A stretch of 64,000 nucleotides of DNA from Prinsepia uniflora (lineage: Eukaryota > Streptophyta > Magnoliopsida > Rosales > Rosaceae): NCBI GenBank assembly GCA_032719365.1, contig CM064872.1, positions 69,442,752 to 69,506,751 of the forward strand, read 5' to 3'. The position numbers and the translations under genes were made by a program. The notes below the pieces were generated by a model that had not been told where the DNA came from, ran no database searches, and was given only the letters and a program-made list of their open reading frames with translations. Below are positions 37,501 to 49,500 of the stretch, one piece after another. Each line of letters begins with the position of its first letter. Positions within the stretch are counted from its first letter, which is position 1.

Positions 37501-39482
37501 ACACATTTTATTATTTATTTCCAAAATATCACAAGGGCCCTGCCCTGAATTTCCATAAAATCGTCATAAGTCCAAATAGTTGATTTAAATCCAAAATCAT
37601 TTATTCAATTCCATTTTAGGGTCCCCGACCCGAAATCGCATATATAAATCAACTGGGCCCCTGGCCCGATTTCATAAGTCAACTGGGCCCCTAGCCCGAT
37701 TTCACAAGTTAACTGGACCCCTGGCCCGATTTTAATTTATCAAATCCGTAGCCGTTTCATGAAATCATATCCATCCATATTTATGGAAATCAGTGCAAAT
37801 CCAGAAAACCTCGATTCACGTGCAAACACGTAAATCGCCTCGAAATGCGTGAAAACATATAAATTCACTGATATCCAAAATAAATCATATAATCACAATT
37901 ATAACAATCATGAAACAGTTATGCATGCATCGAATTTATAAAACCAATGTCCATTCACAGACCGTTTAATCGAGCGCCTCGATACGCGTGCCATAGGCCT
38001 TCCCGGGCCGCATCACTATCACCGGGACTCCCAATCCTGTTCAAATCACATTAGAGGATTAATAACCTCATCACTAACATCCTATCAAAGTCCCATAATT
38101 TTCCCAAATTTTTAATTATTTTTAACCTCGATTTAAAACCTTCGGACATCCCGAACAATATCGAAACGGGATCCGATCGACACGAAACCAACGCTAAAAT
38201 GTCTGTTACATCGAATAGATTAAAAGTCATGTTGACCTCACCTCGAGATTCGTGTCCACGCATCGTCACGCGCCGCCGTGAGTGGCTGCGCGTGAAAACC
38301 ACGCGCCTGCTACAGTGACTGCTACAGTCACCACCTTCACCCGAATGACTGGTAAACGGGTCTGATTACCCGCGATAGGATCCGGTTCAACCACACCCAA
38401 TTCGACATCAATTTGATCCGTTCTTGATCCTATAACAATCATCAACCAACCAATTTCAGTTCTGTGTCAATGATCAACATCAACCATCGATTAATCGTGT
38501 CAACAACCCGTGATCACCCAAAACGGGTCAATCACCAAAACTCCACCAATCCTCAACCATTGTCAAATTAACTTCACAGGAAGCTTATAAGGATTAATAC
38601 GAACCAATTCACATGATTAATTGAACACGTCGTTACCTCAATCACCACGACTCAAGCTTGAGTTTTCCGGCCGTCCACCTCGTTCGTCCACAGCCCTAGG
38701 AGCTCCAAAGCTTGCCCTATTTGATCTGGTTCGACTCGTTGAAGTTCCAGGAAGCTCAATCAACCATCAATTAGGCTTGGGCTGGCCTAAAACTAGAAGT
38801 TTGAATTTGAATTTCCCAGAAACCAGTTTCGGGTTTTTGAGCATTCCTCCACCATTCTCACTCCATTCCTTTCATTCTCAATCTCAGAGTCATCCTCTCG
38901 ACTCACTCTCCATTCTATCGATCTAAATCAACCATTAAAAGCATCCTAAAGTGCCCCTCAGTCCACTGTGTAAATTCCCTGCACTGACCCGAAAACATGA
39001 TAAAACAGTGCCCATGTTCATTTGATTGATTGCCAGCACCATACATGTGCAATCACACCTCATACTGTCCCAATTCAGCCATTAAATTGATAAACAATCA
39101 TGGGATCGATCGCACAAAGCATCCACTTCACGGCCAGTTCAATGAAACAGTGTCCCGTGTGAAATTACAATTCTGCCCTTGTGCAGAAAATTACCAAAAT
39201 GCCCCTCACGCATCCTGACCCGTAACTCGGTCATACGGACTCCGATTGATGCGTGCCGCCTGTCTACGAACTCAGGGCATCGAGACCTTCCTAACGGTCC
39301 TCGTTCCTCGGCCATCGGACCTCCCGATCAAAAAGTCACCATTTCCCCTTATATCGTCCAAATTACGAAAATGCCCTTGCACTTCCGTACATCATAACTT
39401 TCACCACGAACGTCGGAATCGAACGTGCCACCCGTCTATGAACTCGTGACGTCCCAAACTACGTCACGGTCATCGGTCAAAG

Positions 39483-42393
39483 TGACACGACCCATCCCAA
39501 TCCCCCCGGGATTACCATGGAATGTGACGTGCTCCCGTCTGACAAGAGGCGTCAGACAAGGGATAACCGATTGCCATTTCCCAAACGGGCTCCCAGAGTG
39601 CGTAAGGATCGATGGAGGAGGTGTGCGATGCTCAAGTGTCTGCTGCAGTCGCATCCTGAATCAACCTGAAGGGCATTGAAAACAAAAGCTGTGAGTGGAC
39701 GAAAATAAACAAGCCTGCTTAAAACATTTATAAGACATTTATGCCCCTCAGTAAAACCATATGCATGCGCCAAAAACCAATGATCACACATTTATTTAGA
39801 AATAACCATTAGGGCCTTAGCCCGGAAACCAAAGCATAGTTTCAATTTCCAAAAGTCAATCCAAGAGTTATTTTATAAATCCAGTAATATGAACCATAAG
39901 GCATATAATATAAACCATAACCATAATTTTAGCCACTGCACTATACATTCCAATCCGACATCCCTGATGTCTGACGTCCCTGACGTCAATAAGGTCACAA
40001 TCACAAGGTTACGCGTGCCACTCGGGTCTCAATTTCCGAGTTCAATCCCCGAACCCCGTTCGGGTACAGCATCCCCGATGCTTAGCGTCATAGACGCTGG
40101 ACGTACTAGACGTCCGTGACCTCTCCGGGGTACCTCATCCGGAGGAGACAATATAATATGGAAGGATTTATACAGTGCAGTACTAAATACATTTTATTGA
40201 TATCCACATGCAAAACATATAGGTATACATAGGTAAAATCCGAACCGATTGTTACGTTTCATCAAACGGGTCTCATGCCCAAATACCGTGAAACGTGCCA
40301 TAACCGAAATATCATCAAAACCATTTATTGATTCCAGCATGTGAACATATATAAAATGTAAACCAGAAAACATTTATTCAATTTCATTTTAGGGTCCCTG
40401 ACCCGCAATCGTATGTAGAAATCAACTGGGCCCCTGGCCTGATTTCATAAGTTAACTGGGCCCCTGGCCCGATCCACATGTTAACTGGGCCCCTGGCCCG
40501 ATTTTACTTTATTCAAGTTCGTAACCGTTTTATGAAATCATATTCAACCACATTTATGGAAATCGGTGCAAATCCAGAAAACCTCGGTTTACGTGCAAAT
40601 ACGTAATTCACCTCGAAATACGTGAAATCATTTTAAATTCACCGATATCCAAAGTAAATCATTTAATCACAATTATAACAATCATAAAACATTTATGCAT
40701 GCATCAAATTTATGAAACCAATGTCCACTCACTTACCGTTTAACTGAGCGCCTCGATACGCGTGCCATAGGCCTTCCCGGGCCACACCACTATCACCGGG
40801 ACTCCCAATCCTGTTCAAATCACATTAGAGGATTACTAACCTCACCATTAACATCCTATTCAAGTCCCGTAATTTTCCCAAATTTTTAAGTATTTTTAAA
40901 CTGGATTTAAAACCTTCGGACATCCCGAACAATAACGAAACGGTGTCCGATCGACACGAAACCAATTCCAAAATGTTCGTTACATTAAATAGGACAGAAG
41001 TCATGTTGACTTCACCTCGAGATTCGTGCCCACGCGCCGTCACGCGCCGCCGTGAGTGGTTGCGCGTGAAAGCCACGCGCCTGCTACAGTGACTGCTACA
41101 GTCACCATCCTCGCCCGTTTCTCTGGTAAACGGGTTGAAAAACCCGCGATAGGACCCGGTTCAATCGCACCCAATTCAACATCAAATCAATCCGTTCTTT
41201 CAACTGATCCCTTGTAATCAATCACCATTTAAGTTCTGTAAATCGAATTACACAAATCATGGTCTAAATCCTCACGACTCTCGATCGATCCTCGACGGGT
41301 TTTCAATTCGGGTTTCACGATATCGTCCCTGGTTTCCAAATTAGTTCATTCAGTAAGCATCGTGAGAGTGTAAGGGACATTTCTACAAGGTCAATTTGAG
41401 AATTACTTACCTCAAACCCACTGAACACAAGCTCGACTTTGAGCTGCCATGGAAGCTCAGTTCTTCCTCAATCCGCCATGGTTTCTCTTCGTTCTTGCAG
41501 CAAAGATGTTCGTTTTGATCCCAGAAGTCGAATTGAATCATCAATTTCAATCCTCACGGCTCAAATCATCCATTTCGAATTCCCCTCCCAAAAACCAAAT
41601 TTTCGATTCCTCTGTCTCCCTCACCCGAACAATCCCCCGTGTAATCCCAGTTGAGTTAGTCTCTGAATTCTCTCCAATTTCTCACTCCCAGTTTCAGAAT
41701 TGGAAGAGAAATGAAGGTGGGAAGAAAATGGCATTTGGTTGTACACGGCCAAGAAAGCAGAAGAGGTTTAATGGAAATTAAACAATAATTTAGTTAATTA
41801 ATTAATAAAACACAATCATAATGTTCCCCCAAAACATGGATCCTGGTCTTAAGCCCCAAATTAAGGGATGAGTGACACTTGTCACTCATCCAAGTGTGTT
41901 CAGTCACCGGGTACTGTTCATTATTATATTATTATTTTAATCGGAGCCTCGGTTCGTAAATTCGTTTCCTTGACCATAACTTCGTCGTCGAATCTCCGAT
42001 TTCGGCATGCCGCCTGTCGTTGGATTCGCATCGACGAAACCTACGTAACGGTCCTTGGCCCTCGGCCATCGGACATCCCGGTCAAAAAGTCAACATTTGG
42101 CCCATAATATGCCAAATTACGAAAATGCCCTTGCACTTCCGTACATCATAACTTCCACCACGAACGTCAGAAACGAACGTGCCACCTGTTTATGAACTCG
42201 TGACGTCCCGAACTACGTCACGGTCATCGGTCAAAGTCCATTTGACCATCCGAAATAAAAGTCAACGTTTTGCCCACGCCTAGGGGCAAAACGGTCATTT
42301 TGCACAATTCGTCCGAAATCGCCCAACTAATCCCAGATTAGTCAATCACAATTAAATATTATTAAATCCCGATATTCGGGACGGGTCGTTACA
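39483..42393 (-). mobile_element. Solo LTR F2 in reverse, nested in F1
   Basis: A complete 2,911-bp LTR of the same family as F1, in the same orientation. It runs from TGACACGACCCATCCC to GGGACGGGTCGTTACA, flanked by CAAAG (39478-39482, 42394-42398). Inverted-repeat cluster at 39957-40115, GGGCC array at about 40425-40500, and CGTGCC/CATGCC boxes 172 bp apart (42178 and 42006). Short frames such as 41449-41781 have no recognisable product. Confidence 0.92.
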
Positions 42394-42423
42394 CAAAGTC
42401 CATTTGACCATCCGAATTAAAAG

Positions 42424-45411
42424 TGTAACGCCCCGGACGTTCTGGAAATGTAATATTATTAAATATTGAATAAAATGACGTTTTTACCCCTGTGTTTGTG
42501 TGGTCGATTTGTTGACTTTTAGATTTGGAGGTCGAACGGACGTTGAGTGATGACCGTGACGTAGTTCGGGATGTCACGAGTTCATAGACAGGTGGCACGT
42601 CCGATTCGGACGCTCGGAGTGAAAGTTATTATGTTCGGAAGTTCGGGGGCATTACCGTAATTTGGGCGTTATAAGGGGAAAAAGTTGACTTTTTGTTTGA
42701 CAATTGATATCCATTTGACTCGAAGACCGTTATGTTCGTCTCGACGCCCCGAGTACAACGACAGGCGGCACGCTTGAAACGGACGTCGGACGACCGAGTT
42801 ACGGGTCACGGAAGTTGGAGGGCAGTTTGGTAATTTTTGCCCTGGGGGCATTTTGGTAATTTCCGCACGGGGTACTGTTCACCACCGTGGAAAACAGAGC
42901 AGCGGCCGTGGGTTTGTGCGATCAATTGTTTATGGCTTTAGTGGATTGTTCAGATGTTTGTTTATGTGAATTGAGGTAGTGGGAGCATGACTGAGTGGAG
43001 TGAGCAGGTTGCAGGCACGGGATTGAGTTTAATATGGCCATGGTTTCTGTGTTTGTGGGAAGCAGGTTTCAGAGAACCTCAGCTGGTCTCCCACGGGTGT
43101 TGGCCGTTTGAATCGAATTTCTGAGTAAGAGAGTGAGGGGGGATTCGGTTGGGTCATTTGGGCATCATTGTGAGGGCTGAGGTTGAGAGAGACGGGAGAA
43201 AACAGTTTCGGGTTTTCAGGGGGGAAACTCAGAGTTCAAATCCTACGGGCTTTGAGGCGAAACTAAACACATAGGGAGTCTTCTGGGAGTGTTAGGATCA
43301 CGACGGTGCTGGAGTTGTTGAGTTTGGAGCCGTGTTGCCCGGGAACCCAAGTTCCAGTTTGAAGGAAAAACCAGTGGAGAAAAAAAAATGGAAGATCAAA
43401 TTGTGGGGACTTGCGAGCTAAACTAGGGGTCATTCTAGTCTTCTGGGAGCAAGAGGAAACCAACCACGTCAAATTCGAAGGACGACATCCACGAATTGGC
43501 CAGGAACGGAGTGCCCTGGTTCTGAGTATTTTCGAGCTTGAGGACGACGACTTCCAGGTAACGGCGAGACCAATTGACGGTACCATTGTGTTCGTATGAA
43601 TCCCCTTAACCTACTGGTGAAATTAATTTGAGATTGGGGTTAGTTTGGGTGAGTTCCAGAATGTCGATTTGTTCGACTGTTCGAGTTTGAGTTGGGTCGT
43701 TTGGGTACTAGTCGAGGTTAACCTTCATTACAGACCTAAAATTAAAGGATTAGGGAAGATAATAGGATCAAAAACGAGAGGAATTGATTGAGAATTGGGC
43801 TTGAACTGGTCGGGTTGAGTCGCGGGTATTAGACCCGTTTATCAGTTGATTCGGGTAAGGACGAAGGTACTGTAGCTTGGCGCGTGGCTTTCACGCGCAG
43901 CTACTTTGGGCGGCGCGTGACGGCGCGTGTGGCGTCAACTCCGATCACGATCAACATGAGAATTAATCCTTACAGTTTAAATAACATTTTATCTTTAGAG
44001 TTCGAATCGATCGGGAGTCATTCGGGATAATTTCGGGAGTCCGGAAGATTAAGTCTTTAAGTTTATTTTTGCCGAAAAATCCGGAAAAATTAGGAAAAAT
44101 CCTACGAGTTATTTTGGGATGTTTGTAACCCTTCTTGTACGTTTTCACAGGCCCGGACACTTCCGAAGCTACGGAGGAGCGCGCGGGACGCGATTGACGT
44201 GTCCTAAGACTGTGAGTGGACTCTTTGATTTTTAAATTGGGCATGCATGACTATTTTGCTTATTTATCTCATGGTTTTACATATGATTTTACGATGGTGA
44301 GATGATATATCGGTTTTACTTGTTTTCACGTTTTTCGAGATAATTATCGTATTTCACGCATTTCGAGATTTCGGTTGTTGCCTATGCATGCGTGATGATT
44401 TTGATAAAGTACCTGGATATGAATATGCATGTTTCGGATTTATGATGTTTGATCACATTGTGAAGTAATTTCTGGAAATTGCATGTGTTGGAATTTGCAT
44501 GTGAATTCGGGCATGAGTCCTGTTACGATGAGAAATGTTTTTGGAATAATGTTGGAAAAAGATTTGTGATGAATCCTGATTTATTATGTTTAAAAACGGT
44601 TTTGGGTTTAAAGACCCGGTTGATGGTTGGATCTGGTTTTGGGTTTAAAGACCCGGTATGTTGATTTTGGGGGCGGGCCCGAAAATTGAGTTTAAAGACT
44701 CGTGAGTTTAAAGACTCGATTATTATGATACCCCCGAGGCCTACTAATCGTGTTTTGAGTTTAAAGACTCGTTGATATCCCGGGAAGGCCTAATGTTGAG
44801 TTTAAAGACTCGGATGGATCCAACGGCATAATCATGATTATTGATTTACGTTTCACTTGATTTGTGCAAATAATGTTTCAAAATGACGGTTTCTGGAATC
44901 TGGTATTATTATATGGTTTTACATGAGTTATGACGATCCCTGTAACGTTTTTCTTGTGTTTCGGAAAAAGAGTTTTCAAAAGTTTAATACACAAATTTTG
45001 AATATTTGGTTATGCATGCGGATTACAAAACTGGAGGGCGAACCCGATTTCGGAAAAACTGTTTTTCCTGTTAAACTTATGTTTCGGTCCACTCACACCT
45101 TGTTGTTTTAAATTCCCTCCAGGTCGTGGTACAAGCGTGGGGGCAAGCGCCGAGGCAGAGGCGGAGGCATAACGTTTTCCGTTGCGGAGTAGTTAGTTCA
45201 CAGAGTAGGACTTGTTCTTTAATTTGTTTTGTAATATTACTCTGTGAAACTGCGGACTTGACGTCCAGTCGCATGTATTTGTTTAATCTCCCTGGTCTGA
45301 CAATGGATGTGTTGAAATTTTAACTAGTCTTCCAGTCTTTTGGGTTCGATTGTCAGACGGGAGCAGGATGCTTCCCGATTATCGAGGCGATAATCGGGGT
45401 GGGTCCTGTCA
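42424..45411 (+). repeat. 5' LTR of element A
   Basis: TGTAACGCCCCGGACG to GGTGGGTCCTGTCA. It carries two related boxes GACAGGTGGCACG (42587) and GACAGGCGGCACG (42760), 173 bp apart, inside a duplicated module. It also has six GRGTTTAAAGACYC units at 44604-44811. The LTR should drive transcription by Pol II, but I cannot place a convincing TATA box. Frames such as 43263-43586 (minus) recur in the 3' LTR only because the LTRs are copies. Confidence 0.95.
44604..44811 (+). repeat. Array of near-palindromic 14-mers in the 5' LTR of A
   Basis: Six units: two GGGTTTAAAGACCC (the first at 44604-44617) and four GAGTTTAAAGACTC (the last at 44798-44811), irregularly spaced. Outer bases pair in both versions (GGGT/ACCC and GAGT/ACTC), a matched double change. 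The same array is at 52186-52393 in the 3' LTR and in the LTRs of B and D. Confidence 0.95.
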
Positions 45412-45413
45412 AT

Positions 45414-45425
45414 TGGTATCAGAGC
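45414..45425 (+). other. Primer binding site of element A
   Basis: TGGTATCAGAGC, a perfect complement to the initiator-Met tRNA 3' end, two bases after the 5' LTR. Confidence 0.95.
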
Positions 45426-45510
45426 CTAGGTTTACGATTCGTGTCCGGCACTCGGGTGTGCCTTGATTATTGTACTAACTTATGCCTCTTTCAGAGAAGG
45501 ACGACCGGCC

Positions 45511-46539
45511 ATGCCTCCGCGACGCGAACCCCCTCCACGACCTAATGGCGATGCCGAGAGCGCTTCGATCGAGCGAGCCCAGCGTCTTGGGGCTACGGTA
45601 TTCAGTGGTGGAGCGGATCCCGAGGATGCTCACCGTTGGATTTCTCGGATTGAGCGGATTTTTACTGTGATGCACTGTCCTCTTGAGGAGCGTGTGGTGT
45701 TGGCTACATTTCTACTTGATGGATCCGCTTATGAGTGGTGGTACACTCTGGAGTTGTCGGGTTTGGATGCCCGTACAGTGACTTGGGAGACCTTTCGTGA
45801 GCGGTTTCTGGATCAGTATTATCCCCGTTCATTCCGTGATGCTAGGGAGACCGAGTTTCTGCAACTCCAGCAGGGGAGCATGTCCGTAGCTGAGTACGAA
45901 CAGAAATTTCAGATGCTAGCTCGTTTTGCTCCTACCTTTGTATCTACTGAGGCTGAGAAATGCCGTAGGTTCGAGCTTGGCCTACGGGGTGAGATACGGG
46001 CCATTGTGACGGCCGGAGCTTTTGCTACTCTCAGGGAGTTGTCTGATGCCGCGGTGCGGGTTGAGGCTAGTCTCCCGACACGTCCACAGTATTCTGGTGG
46101 TGGACAACGTCGCGGGCGTTCATATTCTGGATCGTATGGTCAGGGAGCCTCGAAGAAAGGACGTTATGGTGGAGCCTCATCTGCAGGCAATGATCGTTAT
46201 GGCAGGCCTGGTAACTATCAGGGTTCCGGATTCCGAGCGCCTAGGGCGCAGACTGCTCCGCAGGCGAGCGCGACTTCTGTTGCTTCCACGGGACGGCAGA
46301 GTGGTGGTTTTGTTCGAGATGCTTCCAGTGTCATCTGTTTCTTCTGTGGCGAGCGGGGCCACTATCGGAGGGACTGTCCATCTTTGCCACAGGGTGGTGG
46401 TGCAGGTCGGGGTGGAGCAGAGCAGGGACGGAGCACAGCTGCAGTTTCTGGGACTGGGAGCACTCGAGGAGGTGGTACCGGAGCGGCTAATGGACAGAGG
46501 GGCCGGGGCCGTGGGCGAGCAGCTGGACCACAGGCCTGA
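45511..46539 (+). CDS. gag: Gag polyprotein of element A
   Basis: A 342-residue frame from MPPRREPPPRP to TGA 46537-46539. The start at 45511 is preferred over the in-frame ATG at 45463 because the same MPPRR start is kept in elements B and (as MPSRC) G. Residues about 20-200 form the retrotransposon capsid domain (HRWISRIERIF, YEWWYTLELS, RERFLDQYYPRSF). A Gly/Arg/Ser-rich linker follows, then one CCHC zinc knuckle CFFCGERGHYRRDC (Cys276, Cys279, His284, Cys289) that binds element RNA, then a Gly/Arg-rich tail. Gag assembles the cytoplasmic particle for reverse transcription. The following pol frame is in the same phase, separated by this TGA and 45 further bases before its first ATG. Confidence 0.92.
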   Translation: MPPRREPPPRPNGDAESASIERAQRLGATVFSGGADPEDAHRWISRIERIFTVMHCPLEERVVLATFLLDGSAYEWWYTLELSGLDARTVTWETFRERFLDQYYPRSFRDARETEFLQLQQGSMSVAEYEQKFQMLARFAPTFVSTEAEKCRRFELGLRGEIRAIVTAGAFATLRELSDAAVRVEASLPTRPQYSGGGQRRGRSYSGSYGQGASKKGRYGGASSAGNDRYGRPGNYQGSGFRAPRAQTAPQASATSVASTGRQSGGFVRDASSVICFFCGERGHYRRDCPSLPQGGGAGRGGAEQGRSTAAVSGTGSTRGGGTGAANGQRGRGRGRAAGPQA

Positions 46540-46584
46540 GTTTTTGCTGTTACGCAGCAGGAGGCTAGGGCAGCGCCTGGTGTT

Positions 46585-49500
46585 GTGACAGGTACACTCA
46601 CGATCTTTGGACATGATGTTTGTGCTTTAATTGATCCCGGAGCTACTCATTCATTTATTTCACGGGACTGTGAGTTGTTGGCGGGTAGAGAGGTGTCCGC
46701 ACTGGACTGTGACATGGGAGTGAGTACGCCCACCGGAGATGTGTTTGTGGTGAATCAAGTGTTGCAGGAGTGCCCCGTAATGGTAGGTGATGTTGGTCTG
46801 GTGGCAGATTTGATACTCTTGGACTTGCATGACTTTGATGTTATCTTGGGTATGGATTGGTTGACGCTCCATCATGCCTCTATCGAATGCGTCGATAAGA
46901 GGGTTACTTTTCGGAGCCCGGGGCTACCGGAAACCACTTTTCAGGGAATTCAGCGAGCAACTCCTGTCGGAGTGATTTCTGCCCTGAAGGCAAGTAAGAT
47001 GTTGAGGAAGGGGTGCCAGGGATACTTAGCCCGAGTGATGGATTCACGAGCTGCACCATTGCGGGTGGAGGATATACCGATTGTACGGGAGTTCCCGGAT
47101 GTCTTTCCGGAGGATCTACCGGGATTGCCACCGCATCGAGATGTTGAGTTCACTATTGATCTGGTTCCAGGTACGCAACCTATTTCTCAGACTCCGTATC
47201 GTATGGCACCAGCCGAGTTGAAAGAACTGAAGGCGCAGTTACAAGAATTACTTGAGATGGGATTTATACGACCGAGTGTATCCCCCTGGGGAGCTCCGGT
47301 GTTGTTTGTGAGGAAAAAGGATGGGAGTTTGAGACTCTGCATCGATTACAGGCAACTGAATAAAGTAACAGTCAGGAACAAATACCCGTTGCCTCGGATC
47401 GATGATTTGTTCGATCAGCTGCGAGGAGCGCAGTACTTCTCCAAAATTGATCTACGTTCTGGGTATCATCAATTGCGGGTTAAGGATGAGGATGTACCCA
47501 AGACAGCCTTTAGGACCCGTTATGGTCATTATGAGTTCCTGGTGATGCCGTTTGGCTTGACCAACGCACCCGCAGCGTTTATGGATTTGATGAACCGAGT
47601 GTTGCAGCCTTACTTGGATCACTTTGTCATCGTGTTCATTGACGATATCCTGGTCTACTCGAGGAGTGCGGAAGCGCACGAGGAGCACTTAAGGATGGTG
47701 CTGGGTACCTTGAGGGAAAACCAGTTGTACGCGAAGCTCAGCAAATGTCAGTTTTGGTTGACGAGCGTGAGTTTCTTGGGGCATGTGATCTCAACTGACA
47801 GGATCAGTGTGGATTCTCAGAAAATTGAGGCAGTGGCGAAGTGGGAACAACCGAGGACCGTCACTGAAGTCAGGAGTTTCTTGGGTTTGGCTGGTTACTA
47901 CAGGAGGTTTGTAGAGGGTTTCTCTACCATTGCTGCCCCGTTGACGCGACTGACGCGGAAGGGAGTCAAGTTTGAGTGGGATGACGATTGTGAGCGTAGT
48001 TTTCGGGAGCTAAAGGAAAGGTTGACGTCTGCTCCTATACTGACCCTTCCAGACGACAGTGGGGAATTTGAGGTGTACAGTGATGCATCCTTACAGGGTT
48101 TGGGATGTGTACTAATGCAGCATGGGAAAGTGATCACCTATGCTTCGCTCCAGTTGAAACCGCATGAGCGCAATTATCCGACGCACGATTTGGAGTTAGC
48201 TGCTGTTGTGCATGCATTGAAGATTTGGAGACATCACCTGTACGGTGCGACTTGCAGAATATTTACGGACCACAAGAGCCTGAAGTACTTGTTCACTCAG
48301 AAGGAGTTGAATGTGAGGCAGCGACGGTGGCTAGAGCTAATTAAGGATTATGATTGCACGATTGAGTACCACCCGGGAAAAGCCAATGTGGTGGCTGATG
48401 CTCTAAGCCGGAAGTCAACGCATTCTGTAGCACATCTACGGACGGTTCATTTGCCACTTTTGGTTGAACTCCGTAAGAATAGCATTGATTTGGGTTTGGA
48501 TGGCCAAGGTGTCTTGCTGGCTAATTTTCATGTGAGACCACTTCTGGTCGATCGGATCGTTGAGGCTCAATCTCAAGATCCTGTCTCATGTGTACTTCGG
48601 ATTGAAGTGGAAGCCGGTGAACGGCTAGACTTTACAGTCAGGGAGGATGGAGCTTTGCTAAAAGAAGGACGGTTGTGTGTGCCCGGCGTGGGGGCACTGA
48701 AGAAGGAGATCTTGGACGAAGCTCATAGTTCGGCCTACGCGATGCATCCTGGTGGGACCAAGATGTATCGTACCTTGCGAGAGCACTACTGGTGGCCGGG
48801 AATGAAACGGGAGATTGCCGAGTTTGTCAGCAGGTGTCTGATTTGCCAGCAAGTGAAGGCTGAGAGACAACGACCTTATGGTGCCTTGCAACCACTACCT
48901 ATTCCGGAATGGAAACGGGATCACTTGACGATGGATTTTGTGTTTGGACTTCCTAGAACACCCAGGGGTCACGATGGAGTTTGGGTGATTGTGGACAGGC
49001 TTACGAAATCAGCTCACTTCTTGCCAGTGCGAGAGAACTTCAGGATGACGCAGTTGGCCCAGTTGTTTATTGACGAGATCATCCGTTTGCACGGTACTCC
49101 GGAATCAATAGTTTCTGACCGAGACCCAAGATTTACTTCTCGATTTTGGCAGAGTCTGCAGGAAGCATTTGGGACGAAACTTCGTTTCAGTACTGCATTT
49201 CATCCTCAGACTGACGGCCAGTCTGAGCGGACCATCCAGACATTGGAGGATATGATGCGAGCTTGCGTTTTGCAATTTCAGGACACTTGGGAGTCACATC
49301 TAGCCTTGATGGAATTTGCCTACAACAACAGCTATCAAGCGAGCATTGGGATGGCTCCGTACGAAGCCTTGTACGGACGGCAGTGCAGAACTCCATTGTG
49401 TTGGACGGACGTGGGTGAAAGGAGGCTGACTAAATCGGAATTGGTGGAACTGACGACCGAGAAGGTCAAACTCATCAAGGATCGGCTCAAGGCAGCCCAG

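Noticed and set aside
43263..43586. 107-codon minus-strand frame, identical at 50845-51168
   Set aside because: The two copies are identical only because they lie in the two LTRs of a very young element; no known motif and antisense to the LTR.
46177..46614. 145-codon minus-strand frame overlapping gag of A
   Set aside because: Shadow of the GC-rich gag tail; composition mirrors the sense codons.
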